A stretch of DNA of 64,000 bases from Streptomyces eurythermus (GTDB taxonomy: Bacteria; Actinomycetota; Actinomycetes; Streptomycetales; Streptomycetaceae): positions 62,001-126,000 of the forward strand of contig NZ_BMSK01000010.1 in the NCBI RefSeq assembly GCF_014649115.1, in the 5' to 3' direction. The first letter of the stretch is position 1. Each line of letters starts with the position of its first letter. The notes beneath the pieces were generated by a model, which saw only the letters and a program-made list of their open reading frames with translations, made no database searches and was not told where the DNA came from. Below are positions 49,738 through 58,064 of this stretch, piece by piece. The position numbers were made by a program, and so were the translations under genes.

Positions 49738-51231
49738 TCAGGCCTCGACCAGCCGGGACCGGGACGGGGTGCGCAGCGGCTCCGCGAGATCGGCGAGGGC
49801 GCGCTCCAGGCCGTGCAGATGGGCGAGGGCGGGTTCGGCGGGCGGTTCGGCGGGGTGCGCGACGGGTTCGGCGCGGCCGGCGGTGAGGGCCTCGACGGCC
49901 GCCTCCACCCGCCAGCAGGCGGCGGCGAGGCGGGCGTCGTGGGATGCCTCGGGGTCGGCGGCGATCGCGACCAGGCCGCGGACCTCGCGGGCGCAGTCGT
50001 CGAGCAGCGCCAGGACCCGGCGGGCCCGCGCCTTGCGGGCCGGCATCGGGTTCAGCGGGTGCACCAGCGGTGCCACCGACAGCCGTACCCGGCCGAGCAG
50101 CTGCTCCAGTTCGGCGACGCGCGGGGCGGGGTCGGCGGTGGCGGAGCCGGCCAGCCGGGCCGCGGCCTCGGCGGTGCAGGCGTGCACGCAGCGCAGGGCC
50201 CGCTGGATCCAGGCGTCGGTGGTGGCGTGCGTGGTGACCGGGAGCACGCACAGGACGGCGAGCACGGCGCCGAGCGCGCCCACCCCGGTCTCGGCGAGCC
50301 GCAGCGCGAGCAGCCCGGGGCTGAGGACGCCGAGCAGGCCGTAGAGAGAGGTGGCGAGCAGGGTCACCCAGAGCATCATCCAGGTGTAGGAGACGGCGGC
50401 GGTGTAGAAGATGCCGAAGACCGAGACGGCGACGAGGACCGCCGTCGGGACGGGCGCGCCGTGCACGGGGACGGTGACGAGCAGGCCCAGGCCGATGCCG
50501 AGCACCGTGCCGAGGACCCGGCGGAAGCCGCGGACCAGGGTCTCGCCGCGCGAGGCGGTGTTGACGAAGATCCACCAGGTGGCGCCGACGGCCCAGTACC
50601 AGCGCTGCCCCGACACCAGCTGCCCCACCACGAGCGCGAAGCCGGCCCCCGCGGTCGCCTGGACGGCCTGCCGGGTGGTCACCCGGGCGAGGCCGGTGCC
50701 GCCGAGCGGGGCCGGTGGGGCGGCGGCCGGGGCGAGCCGGCGCTCGTAGCACCACAGGCCGAAGCGGACGCCGGCCGCCGCGAGCACGGACAGCAGCACG
50801 GCGGCGTACAGCTCGGGCAGCCGGTCCGGGGTGGCGTGCAGGAACTGGGCCACGAAGAAGGTCATGAAGGCGAACACGCCGAGGCTGTGCCCGCGCGGGC
50901 CCCACCGCCGGGCGTAGACGCCGGCGCCGGTGACGGCCAGGAAGGCCAGGTCCCGGGCGACGGGGTGGTCGTGCAGTCCGGCCGCGGCGGCGAGCACCGG
51001 CAGGCCCACGACGGGCAGCAACGCGGTGGTGACCGCCTGGCCGCGCACGGTGGGGTCGGCGACGGTGAACAGCGCGAGCAACGCGGCGAGCCCCCCGGTG
51101 ACCGCTCCGGGGAGGGAGTGTCCGGCCAGTCCGCAGACCACGACCGCCAGCCCGATGCCGAGGACGGCCCGCGCGGCGAAGCGCAACCGCGTCCGCCCTG
51201 GGTCCGGTGCCACGAACATCCTCTTCAGCAC
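49738..51231 (-). CDS. FUSC family membrane protein (third of three)
   Basis: A 497-residue FUSC protein with two membrane bundles (about 20-150 and 185-330; core QRWYWAVGATWWIFVNTASRGETLVRGFRRVLGTVLG) and a soluble helical C-terminal third. Start GTG at 51231 was chosen from GGAGGG 8 nt upstream; the longer frame to 51303 would cross a probable operator. Divergent from an Lrp/AsnC regulator with inverted repeats between, suggesting control by it. Substrate unknown. Confidence 0.85.
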   Translation of the reverse strand: MLKRMFVAPDPGRTRLRFAARAVLGIGLAVVVCGLAGHSLPGAVTGGLAALLALFTVADPTVRGQAVTTALLPVVGLPVLAAAAGLHDHPVARDLAFLAVTGAGVYARRWGPRGHSLGVFAFMTFFVAQFLHATPDRLPELYAAVLLSVLAAAGVRFGLWCYERRLAPAAAPPAPLGGTGLARVTTRQAVQATAGAGFALVVGQLVSGQRWYWAVGATWWIFVNTASRGETLVRGFRRVLGTVLGIGLGLLVTVPVHGAPVPTAVLVAVSVFGIFYTAAVSYTWMMLWVTLLATSLYGLLGVLSPGLLALRLAETGVGALGAVLAVLCVLPVTTHATTDAWIQRALRCVHACTAEAAARLAGSATADPAPRVAELEQLLGRVRLSVAPLVHPLNPMPARKARARRVLALLDDCAREVRGLVAIAADPEASHDARLAAACWRVEAAVEALTAGRAEPVAHPAEPPAEPALAHLHGLERALADLAEPLRTPSRSRLVEA

Positions 51232-51315
51232 TGCTGCCCTCCCCTGGGAACACCGATACGGAAAAGGCGCCGCGGGGACCCGCAGCGCCATTGACACGTC
51301 CATGAGAGCATCACC

Positions 51316-51443
51316 GGGCTCACTGGCTCAAGTGAGCCCCGTTTCGCCGGTCCATTGGCCCAGCACGGTCACTCCACCCGTACCCACCGGAATGCCAACG
51401 GACCAGGTCGGAGGGCATACGGGGCTCCACCTCGGCTGGGCCA
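51316..51443. promoter_or_regulatory. Inverted repeats between FUSC pump and Lrp/AsnC gene
   Basis: Two structures: GGGCTCACT-6 nt-AGTGAGCCC (51316-51339, perfect 9-bp arms) on the pump side, and TGGCCCAGC (51356-51364) / GCTGGGCCA (51435-51443), whose flanks extend the match to 12 of 13. Likely binding sites for the divergent Lrp/AsnC regulator, which often loops DNA between spaced sites. Confidence 0.6.
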
Positions 51444-51461
51444 TTGGTACAGTCGTCCATC

Positions 51462-51941
51462 ATGGCCGTGGACGAACTCGACACCCGCATCCTGCGACTG
51501 CTCCTGGAGCAGCCGCGCACCAGCGTGCGCGAGTACGCCCGCATCCTCGGCGTGGCCCGCGGCACCCTCCAGGCCCGACTGGACCGGATGGAGCGGGAGG
51601 GCGTGATCACCGGCACCGGCCCCTCCCTCTCCGCCGCCGCGCTGGGCCATCCGGTGCTGGCGTTCGTGCACATCGAGGTCACCCAGGGACACCTGGACGA
51701 CGTGGGGGACGCGCTGGCCGCCGTGCCGGAGATCGTGGAGGCCTTCTCGATCACCGGCGGCGGGGATCTGCTGGCCCGGGTGGTGGGCCGGGACAACGCG
51801 CACCTGGAGGACGTGATCCAGAAGCTGATCAGCCTCCCGGGCGTGGTGCGCACCCGCACCGAGGTGGCGCTGCGCGAGCGGGTCCCGTACCGGCTGCTGC
51901 CCCTGGTGGAGTCGGTCGGCCGGGCGACGGCACGCGGCTGA
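51462..51941 (+). CDS. Lrp/AsnC-family transcriptional regulator
   Basis: A 159-residue regulator: N-terminal HTH (LDTRILRLLLEQPRTSVREYARILGVARGTLQARLDRMEREGVI) and RAM/AsnC ligand domain (FVHIEVTQGHLDDVGDALAAVPEI, ITGGGDLLARVVGRDNAHLEDVI). Ligand unknown, usually an amino acid. ATG at 51462 has no SD and lies about 10 bp after a -10-like sequence, so it may be leaderless. The gene is divergent from the FUSC pump. Confidence 0.92.
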   Translation: MAVDELDTRILRLLLEQPRTSVREYARILGVARGTLQARLDRMEREGVITGTGPSLSAAALGHPVLAFVHIEVTQGHLDDVGDALAAVPEIVEAFSITGGGDLLARVVGRDNAHLEDVIQKLISLPGVVRTRTEVALRERVPYRLLPLVESVGRATARG

Positions 51942-51961
51942 CGGTTGGCATGCTGGGCGCC

Positions 51962-52651
51962 ATGAGCGATCTCGGCACCCTCTCGGTCATCTTCGATCTC
52001 GACGGAACGCTCGTGGACAGCGAGCCGCACTACTACGAGGCGAGCCGGCAGACCCTGGCCGCCCACGGCGTCCCCGGATTCACCTGGGCGGACCACGAGG
52101 GCTACGTCGGCATCAGCACCCGGGGGACGGTGCGGATCTGGCGGGAGCGCTACGGACTGCGCGCCTCGGAGCCGGAGCTGCTGGCCGAGACGAACCGCCG
52201 CTATCTGGACCTGGCCCGCACCCGCACGCACGCGTACCCGGAGATGCGCGCGTTCGTGGAGCTGCTGGCCGCCGGGAACGTCCCCATGGCGGTGGCCTCG
52301 GGCTCCTCCCCGGAGGCCATCGAGGCCGTCCTCGCGGGCACCGGCCTCGCCGCGCACCTGCGGACGACGGTCTCGGCCGACGAGGTCCCCCACGGCAAGC
52401 CGGCCCCCGACATCTTCCTCGAGGCGGCCCGCCGCCTCGGCACAGCCCCGGCCGACTGCGTGGTCCTGGAGGACGCGGCCCCCGGCGCCGCCGCGGCCCA
52501 CGCGGCCGGCATGCGCTGCATCGCCCTCCCGTACGTCCCCGCCCAGGCGGATGCCCCCGAGTTCGGCACCGCGTCACTACTGCTGCGGGGCGGCCAGGCG
52601 GACTTCAGGGCGGGGCCGGTGTACGACTGGCTGCGCGACGGGGCCCGCTGA
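51962..52651 (+). CDS. HAD-family hydrolase (beta-phosphoglucomutase-like subfamily)
   Basis: A 229-residue HAD phosphatase/phosphomutase. Motif I VIFDLDGTLVDSEP (nucleophile Asp11-type position), cap domain about 17-80, motif II MAVASGSSPE, motif III HGKPAPDIFLEAA and motif IV VVLEDAAPGAAAAHAAGM. Acts on a small phosphorylated metabolite; identity unknown. Starts 20 bp after the Lrp/AsnC stop, so probably cotranscribed. ATG at 51950 is an alternative. Confidence 0.93.
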   Translation: MSDLGTLSVIFDLDGTLVDSEPHYYEASRQTLAAHGVPGFTWADHEGYVGISTRGTVRIWRERYGLRASEPELLAETNRRYLDLARTRTHAYPEMRAFVELLAAGNVPMAVASGSSPEAIEAVLAGTGLAAHLRTTVSADEVPHGKPAPDIFLEAARRLGTAPADCVVLEDAAPGAAAAHAAGMRCIALPYVPAQADAPEFGTASLLLRGGQADFRAGPVYDWLRDGAR

Positions 52652-52749
52652 AGCAGCGCGGGCCTCGGAACGGACCTGCGCGGGCGTGGCTCCGCTACGG
52701 ACGGCCCTCTGCGCGTGCGCGGTCGACCGTGACTGCATAGCGTGACCCC

Positions 52750-54249
52750 ATGAGCACAGTCCAGGCACGGCCCGCCCCCGACGAGCGGCGGTGGAAGGCG
52801 CTCGGGGTCTGTCTGGCGGCGGGATTCATCTCGCTCCTCGACACCTCGATCGTGAACGTGGCCCTTCCCTCCCTGGAGCACGGGCTGGGGGCCTCCGAGG
52901 CGGTTCAGTCATGGGTGGTCTCCGGGTACGCCCTCACCTTCGGGCTGGCGCTGGTGCCGGCCGGCCGGCTGGGCGACATGCGCGGCCGGCGTCAGGCCTT
53001 CCTGGTCGGCCTCGCCCTGTTCACGGTGGCCTCGCTGGCGTGCGGGCTCGCCTCCGGCCCCGGCTGGCTGGTGGTGTTCCGGCTGATCCAGGGCACGGCG
53101 GCGGGCATGGTCGCGCCGCAGACCTCGGGGCTGATCCAGCAGATGTTCCAGGGCGCCGAGCGGGCCAAGGCCTTCGGTGTGCTGGGCACGGTCATCGGGG
53201 TGTCGACGGCGGCGGGCCCGCTGGTGGGCGGGCTGCTGATCGACGCCGCCGGCACCGACGACGGCTGGCGCTGGGTGTTCTTCGTCAATCTGCCGATCGG
53301 GGTGGCCGCCTTCGCCGCGGGAGTGCGGCTGCTGCCCCGCTACCCGGCGGCGGGCAAGCGCGAGGTGTTCGACCTGTTCGGGGTGCTGCTCCTCGGCGCG
53401 GGCGTGCTCGCGCTGATGCTGCCCCTGGTGCAGGAGCAGCAGTGGACCGGACGGGAGAAGTGGGCGCTGATGCCGGTGGCCCTGGTCCTGCTGGGCGCGT
53501 TCTGGGCCTGGGAGCGCCGGCAGGGACTGCTCGGACGCGCCCCGCTGGTGGACCTGGGCCTGTTCTCCCTGCGTTCGTTCACGCTGGGCGCCCTGATCAG
53601 CCTCACCTATTTCGCGGGCTTCACCACCGTCTTCTTCCTCTACGCCCTGTACCTGCAGAACGGCGTCGGCTACAGCGCGCTGGCGTCGGGGCTGACGGTG
53701 CTGCCGTTCGCCGCTGCCTCCGCGGTCGGGGCCGCCGCCGGCGGGCGGCTGGTGGTGCGGTTCGGCCGCAAGCTGGTCGTCATCGGGCTGGGCGGCGTGG
53801 CCCTCGGGCTGCTCGGAGTGATGGTGGCGGTGGCCCTCGTACCCGGGCCGAACCTGGGCTGGGCGTCGGCGCTGCCGCTGCTCGTCGGAGGCATCGGGTC
53901 CGGCCTGACCGTCTCCCCGAACACCACCCTCACGCTCACCCGGGTCCCCGTGCAGCGCGCGGGCGCGGCCGGCGGCGTCCTCCAGACGGGCCAGCGCGTC
54001 GGCTCGGCCGCCGGGATCGCGGTGGTGGGCTCGGTGTACTTCGCCCACCTCGCCAACCACGGCCGCACCGACACGGCGATGCAGATGGGGCTGCTCTCCG
54101 CCGTCGGCATCATCCTGGTCGCCCTGCTGCTGGCGGTCGCCGACATGCGGGAACGCCATGTCCGGCCCGAGCCGGAGAAGGCCGCGGAGCCGGCCGGGCC
54201 GGGGCGGGGGGAGGGCGGTGCCGTGGAAGGGGTACGGCCGGGTACGTGA
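52750..54249 (+). CDS. DHA2-type MFS drug/proton antiporter (EmrB/QacA)
   Basis: A 499-residue MFS exporter with 14 membrane segments. Visible are LAAGFISLLDTSIVNVALPSLE (DHA2 motif with Asp), the loop GRLGDMRGRRQAFLVG, LIQGTAAGMVAPQTSGLIQQMF and the motif C-like GVIGVSTAAGPLVGGLLIDA. A charged tail (about 465-499) is cytoplasmic. Substrate unknown; family members extrude drugs and natural products. Starts about 100 bp after the HAD gene. Confidence 0.93.
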   Translation: MSTVQARPAPDERRWKALGVCLAAGFISLLDTSIVNVALPSLEHGLGASEAVQSWVVSGYALTFGLALVPAGRLGDMRGRRQAFLVGLALFTVASLACGLASGPGWLVVFRLIQGTAAGMVAPQTSGLIQQMFQGAERAKAFGVLGTVIGVSTAAGPLVGGLLIDAAGTDDGWRWVFFVNLPIGVAAFAAGVRLLPRYPAAGKREVFDLFGVLLLGAGVLALMLPLVQEQQWTGREKWALMPVALVLLGAFWAWERRQGLLGRAPLVDLGLFSLRSFTLGALISLTYFAGFTTVFFLYALYLQNGVGYSALASGLTVLPFAAASAVGAAAGGRLVVRFGRKLVVIGLGGVALGLLGVMVAVALVPGPNLGWASALPLLVGGIGSGLTVSPNTTLTLTRVPVQRAGAAGGVLQTGQRVGSAAGIAVVGSVYFAHLANHGRTDTAMQMGLLSAVGIILVALLLAVADMRERHVRPEPEKAAEPAGPGRGEGGAVEGVRPGT

Positions 54250-54309
54250 GGAGACGGCGGCCGCCGGCGGCGGTGAACGCCCTTCCGTGCCGTCTTGGGC
54301 AGGCCGCGC

Positions 54310-55110
54310 TCAGGACCTCCGGCGCGGTTTGCCCCGCTTGGCCGGCTTGGCCGGCCGGCCGCCGGTGCGGGCGCCCGCCGTGCGGCCCGCCGGTTTGCCG
54401 GAGGACTTCGCCGACGACTTCGCCGTCGACTTGCCGTTCTGCTGGGTGCCGCTCCGGTCGGAGCGCCCCGGCCGGGCGTCGGCCGCGGGTCGGGCCGTCG
54501 TACGGCCCCGGGTGCTGTTGACCGTGCGGCCGCGGACGATGCCGATGAAGTCCTCCACCAGGTCGGTGGTGGCCTCCTCGGGCCAGGACAGGGCGATGCT
54601 CGACTGCGGTGCGTCGACGACCGGGCGGTAGGTGAGGTCCCGGCGGTGGTACAGGCGGGCCAGCGACTGCGGTACGACCAGGAGGCCGATGTTCGCCGCC
54701 ACCAGCTCGATGGCGTCCGGGGTCGTGGCGGGGCGCTCGAAGGCGGGTTCGCCCGGCGGGGCCTCCCAGTCGAAGACGTCGTCCAGGGGGTGCAGGAGCA
54801 CCTCGTCGGCGAGGTCGGCCAGGGTCACCTCCTCCGCCGCCGTGATCAGGTGGTCCTTGGGGACCACGACCACCGTGGTCTCCGTGTACAGCGGGATCGC
54901 GCTGAAGTACGTACGGTCGACCGGCAGCCGGACGAAGCCCGCGTCCGCCTCCCCCGCGCGCAGCACCCCGGGCGCCTCGGCGGCCGGGACCTGGACGAGG
55001 GTGAGCTGGATGCCGGGCAGCCGCTCGTTCCAGATCCTCACCCACTTGGCGGGCGTCACCCCGGGAACGTACGCGAGCCGGAACGACGGTGATTCCTCCG
55101 AGCCTGTCAC
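54310..55110 (-). CDS. LysR-type effector domain protein without HTH, with basic tail
   Basis: A 266-residue protein. Residues about 9-195 are a LysR substrate-binding domain (FRLAYVPGVTPAKWVRIWNERLPGIQLTLVQ, ADAGFVRLPVD, IPLYTETTVVVVPKDHLI, ELVAANIGLLVVPQSLARL). It lacks the LysR winged helix altogether. Residues about 200-266 are instead a Lys/Arg/Ser/Gly/Pro-rich tail ending RGKPRRRS that could bind nucleic acid. There is no upstream frame encoding a lost HTH, so it is not a simple truncation. Divergent from DUF5997. Confidence 0.85.
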   Translation of the reverse strand: MTGSEESPSFRLAYVPGVTPAKWVRIWNERLPGIQLTLVQVPAAEAPGVLRAGEADAGFVRLPVDRTYFSAIPLYTETTVVVVPKDHLITAAEEVTLADLADEVLLHPLDDVFDWEAPPGEPAFERPATTPDAIELVAANIGLLVVPQSLARLYHRRDLTYRPVVDAPQSSIALSWPEEATTDLVEDFIGIVRGRTVNSTRGRTTARPAADARPGRSDRSGTQQNGKSTAKSSAKSSGKPAGRTAGARTGGRPAKPAKRGKPRRRS

Positions 55111-55192
55111 CAGGCCAGACTACCGGCCGCCGGCGTCCGTCCGGTTCCCGCCGTGGTCGGCGCCCGCGCACACGGCCGATACCCTTGACCTC

Positions 55193-55600
55193 ATGAAGTC
55201 GCAGCAGAGCACCCAGACGATGAAGCCCGCGACCGCGGCGAAGAAGCTGGGTGTGTACCTCCCCGCCACCCCCGCCTCCTTCCAGGAGGGTGTGGTCTCC
55301 CGCGCCGAGCTGAACGAGCTCCAGGCCGACCCGCCGGAGTGGCTGCGCGAGCTGCGGCTCAACGGTCCCCACCCGCGCCCGGTGGTGGCCGCCAAGCTGG
55401 GCGTGTCCATCGCGGGTCTGGCCCGGGGCGGCGTCACCGAGGCGCTGACCACCGAGCAGATCGAGGCGCTCAAGCAGGAGCGGCCCGAGTGGCTGGAGAA
55501 GGAGCGCGCCACCCAGGCCGAGGTCCGCAAGGAGGCCGCGCGGCTGAAGAACGCGAAGAAGGAGAAGGCGGACGAGGAGGGCGCCGCCGGGCGCCACTGA
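55193..55600 (+). CDS. DUF5997 family protein
   Basis: A 135-residue cytoplasmic protein matching the actinobacterial DUF5997 type: AAKKLGVYLPATPASFQ, ADPPEWLRELRLNGPHPRPVVAAKLGVSIAGLARGG, then a charged helix (ERPEWLEKERATQAEVRKEAARLKNAKKEKAD). The middle resembles a small helical bundle that might bind DNA. TACCCT at 55180-55185 lies 7 bp before the ATG, so the mRNA is probably leaderless. Function unknown; divergent from the HTH-less LysR protein. Confidence 0.85.
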   Translation: MKSQQSTQTMKPATAAKKLGVYLPATPASFQEGVVSRAELNELQADPPEWLRELRLNGPHPRPVVAAKLGVSIAGLARGGVTEALTTEQIEALKQERPEWLEKERATQAEVRKEAARLKNAKKEKADEEGAAGRH

Positions 55601-55606
55601 CCCGTC

Positions 55607-55630
55607 CGGCCCCGCCCCGTGGCGGGGCCG
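55607..55630 (+). terminator. Terminator after DUF5997
   Basis: Perfect 10-bp stem CGGCCCCGCC / GGCGGGGCCG with a 4-nt loop, 7 bp after the stop. Confidence 0.85.
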
Positions 55631-55671
55631 TTCCGCGCCGCCCCGGGAGAGCCCGGCCGTCCCCCGGCGCC

Positions 55672-56094
55672 TCAGCCGAGGAAACTCAGCCGTACCCGGC
55701 GGTCGGGGTTGTCCTTGTTGGTGTCCACCAGACACACCGACTGCCAGGTGCCCAGTTCCAGGCGTCCGCCGATCACCGGGAGGGTGGCGTGCGGCGGGAC
55801 GATGGCGGGCAGGACGTGATCGCGTCCATGGCCGGGGCTGCCGTGCCGGTGCTGCCAGCGGTCGTCGGCGGGCAGCAGGGTGTGCAGGGCCGCGAGGAGG
55901 TCGTCGTCGCTGCCGGCGCCCGTCTCGATGACGGCGATCCCGGCGGTGGCGTGCGGGACGAAGATGTTGAGCAGACCGTCCCGGCCGGCCGCCGCCTCCC
56001 GCAGGAACTCCTCGCAGTCGGCGGTCAGATCGACGACACGTTCCCGGGTACCGGTGGAGACGTGCAGCACACGCGTGGTGAAGGCATCGGACAT
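55672..56094 (-). CDS. YjbQ/UPF0047 family protein
   Basis: A 140-residue protein of the YjbQ (UPF0047) family, some of which have weak thiamine-phosphate synthase activity. Conserved segments: TTRVLHVSTGTRERVVDLT, GLLNIFVPHATAGIAVIETG, the metal-binding RWQHRHGSPGHGRDHVLPAIVPPHATLPVI (motif) and LGTWQSVCLVDTNKDNPDRRVRLSFLG (motif). ATG at 56094; it is divergent from the sulfonate operon. Confidence 0.92.
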   Translation of the reverse strand: MSDAFTTRVLHVSTGTRERVVDLTADCEEFLREAAAGRDGLLNIFVPHATAGIAVIETGAGSDDDLLAALHTLLPADDRWQHRHGSPGHGRDHVLPAIVPPHATLPVIGGRLELGTWQSVCLVDTNKDNPDRRVRLSFLG

Positions 56095-56178
56095 GCCCCC
56101 ATCCTGACCCATGCGCCGGATTTCACACGTCCGGCACCCCCCATTTCTGATACGGCAGGTCCACAAAACGAGACGCCG

Positions 56179-56208
56179 TTGACCTGTGCACGTCCACCTG
56201 GCTAGGTT
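56179..56208 (+). promoter_or_regulatory. Promoter of the sulfonate operon leader
   Basis: TTGACC (56179-56184), 18-bp spacer, TAGGTT (56203-56208), then 7 nt to the leader ATG, so transcription should start at or just before that ATG. Confidence 0.7.
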
Positions 56209-56215
56209 CGGCGGC

Positions 56216-56299
56216 ATGTCGCGTTCAGCCCTGCTCACCACGCGCGGTCACATCGACCTGCTGCGGGTGGCCTCCGCCGCGTGTCGCACCGGCCGCTGA
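56216..56299 (+). CDS. Putative regulatory leader peptide of the sulfonate operon
   Basis: A 27-residue frame containing RGHIDLLRVASAAC, the actinobacterial sulfur-linked leader-peptide signature ending in a conserved Cys. It has no SD and its promoter makes it leaderless. The gap to ssuC is 131 nt and contains a hairpin. Leader translation is expected to be sensitive to cysteine supply and to set ssuCBA expression (inference from known polycysteine and cysteine leader peptides in actinobacteria). Confidence 0.8.
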   Translation: MSRSALLTTRGHIDLLRVASAACRTGR

Positions 56300-56325
56300 C
56301 GCCTTTCCCCTCTCCTGACTCCTCC

Positions 56326-56340
56326 GCCCGGACTCCGGGC
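56326..56340 (+). promoter_or_regulatory. Hairpin between leader peptide and ssuC
   Basis: GCCCG-GACTC-CGGGC, a compact palindrome 27 nt after the leader stop codon. It could be part of an attenuation or Rho-dependent control element; no U-tract is present. Confidence 0.4.
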
Positions 56341-56430
56341 CGCCCGCGTCTGCCCGTACGCACACCTTGACCGCTCACCGGCTTGAGCACGGCGTTGCGG
56401 CGCGGAGCCATCCCTCTCCCTGGAGCGTTC

Positions 56431-57321
56431 ATGAGCATCAGCCACGCCCCACCCAACCCTCCCTCAACCGATATTTCGGGTATCTCCGGACCTGGGCACC
56501 CTGACAAAGACGCGTTCCCCGGCCTCCAGCCCGTCGTTCCCGTCTCGGCCCGCCGCGCCCGGGTCCCCCGCTGGCTGCGCCGCACCAGCGGCCCGCTCCT
56601 GCTGCTGGCCCTGTGGCAACTCCTCAGCGTCACCGGGGTCCTGGCCCCGGACGTGCTCGCCTCGCCGGGCCGGATCGCGCGGGTCGGCTGGGACCTGGTG
56701 AGCGATGGTTCGCTGCCGTCGGCCATGGCGACCTCGCTCCGGCGTGTCGCGCTGGGTCTGCTGTTCGGCACGGTGACCGGCACCGGACTCGCCCTGTTCG
56801 CGGGGCTGTTCCGGATCGGCGAGGACCTGGTGGACGCGCCGGTGCAGATGCTGCGGACGGTGCCGTTCGTCGGTCTCATCCCGCTGTTCATCATCTGGTT
56901 CGGCATCGGCGAGGCCCCGAAGACCGCGATCATCACCCTCGGTGTCACCTTCCCGCTCTACCTCAACGTGTACGCGGGCATCCGCGGTGTCGACACCCAA
57001 CTCATCGAGGCCGGAGAGTCGTTGGGGCTCTCCCGGTGGGGTCTGGTACGGCATGTGGTGCTTCCGGGCGCGCTGCCCGGGGCGCTGACCGGACTGCGTT
57101 ACTCGCTCGGCATCGCCTGGCTCGCGCTCGTCTTCGCCGAGCAGGTCAACGCCGACGCCGGCATCGGCTTCCTGATGGTGCAGGCGCGGGACTTCCTGCG
57201 GACCGACGTGATCGTGGTCTGCCTGATCGTCTACGCCTTCCTCGGTCTGCTCGCCGACTTCATCGTCCGCTCCCTCGAAAGGCTGCTGCTGCAATGGCGA
57301 CCGACGTTCACCGGACGGTGA
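56431..57321 (+). CDS. ssuC: Sulfonate ABC transporter permease
   Basis: A 296-residue permease of the SsuC/TauC type: about six membrane segments beginning GPLLLLALWQLLSVTGVL, and the coupling (EAA) loop VDTQLIEAGESLGLSRWGLVRHVVLPGALPGALTGLRYSLG (motif). Residues about 1-60 are a cytoplasmic tail. ATG at 56431 follows CTGGAG; the ATG at 56383 lacks one. It forms the operon ssuC-ssuB-ssuA behind a cysteine-type leader peptide. Confidence 0.92.
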   Translation: MSISHAPPNPPSTDISGISGPGHPDKDAFPGLQPVVPVSARRARVPRWLRRTSGPLLLLALWQLLSVTGVLAPDVLASPGRIARVGWDLVSDGSLPSAMATSLRRVALGLLFGTVTGTGLALFAGLFRIGEDLVDAPVQMLRTVPFVGLIPLFIIWFGIGEAPKTAIITLGVTFPLYLNVYAGIRGVDTQLIEAGESLGLSRWGLVRHVVLPGALPGALTGLRYSLGIAWLALVFAEQVNADAGIGFLMVQARDFLRTDVIVVCLIVYAFLGLLADFIVRSLERLLLQWRPTFTGR

Positions 57322-58031
57322 CCGGACCCGCGGTCCACGTCGAGGGGCTGACCCGCTCCTTCGACGGCCGCGCGGTCATCGACGGCCTGCGACTCGACAT
57401 CGCGCCCGGCGAGTTCGTCGCCCTGCTCGGCCGCAGCGGCTGCGGCAAGTCGACCCTGCTGCGCATCCTCGCGGGCCTGGACCGGGACATCGAGGGCACC
57501 GCGCTGGTCCCGCGCCGGCGGGCCGTCGCCTTCCAGGCGCCCCGGCTCATGCCCTGGAAGAAGGTGTGGCGCAACGTTCTGCTCGGGCTGCCCGGCAGGC
57601 CCGAACGGACGGTGGCGGAACGGGCGTTGGACGAGGTCGGTCTCGGTCACCGTGTCGACGCCTGGCCGAAGACCCTCTCCGGCGGCGAGGCCCAGCGCGC
57701 CTCCCTCGCCCGCGCCCTGGTGCGCGAACCCGATCTGCTGCTGCTCGACGAGCCGTTCGGCGCGCTCGACGCGCTCACCCGGCTCCGGGCCCAGCGCCTG
57801 GTCGGGGAGGTCTGGCAGCGCCGGGGCTGCGCGGTGCTGCTGGTCACGCACGACGTCGAGGAGGCCGTACTGCTCGCCGACCGCGTCCTGGTCATGGACC
57901 ACGGCCGGATCGCCCACGAGGAGGCCATCGACCTCGACCGGCCGCGTGAGATCACCGATCCCCGGTTCGCCGCGCTCCGCGCCCGGCTGCTCGGACTGCT
58001 CGGCGTCGACACCGCCGCCGAAACCGCCTGA
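57294..58031 (+). CDS. ssuB: Sulfonate ABC transporter ATP-binding protein
   Basis: A 245-residue ATPase. Walker A GRSGCGKST, Q-loop VAFQAPRLMPW, signature LSGGEAQRASLARAL, Walker B LLLLDEPFGALDALT and H-loop VTHDVEEAVLLAD are intact. Like other SsuB/TauB proteins it has the MPWKKVWRNVLLGLPG-type segment after the Q-loop. ATG at 57294 overlaps ssuC by 28 nt; a GTG at 57318 forming GTGA with the ssuC stop is an alternative. Confidence 0.93.
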   Translation: MATDVHRTVTGPAVHVEGLTRSFDGRAVIDGLRLDIAPGEFVALLGRSGCGKSTLLRILAGLDRDIEGTALVPRRRAVAFQAPRLMPWKKVWRNVLLGLPGRPERTVAERALDEVGLGHRVDAWPKTLSGGEAQRASLARALVREPDLLLLDEPFGALDALTRLRAQRLVGEVWQRRGCAVLLVTHDVEEAVLLADRVLVMDHGRIAHEEAIDLDRPREITDPRFAALRARLLGLLGVDTAAETA

Positions 58032-58064
58032 CCCCCGCACTCCCTCGCACCGAACGGAACCGTC

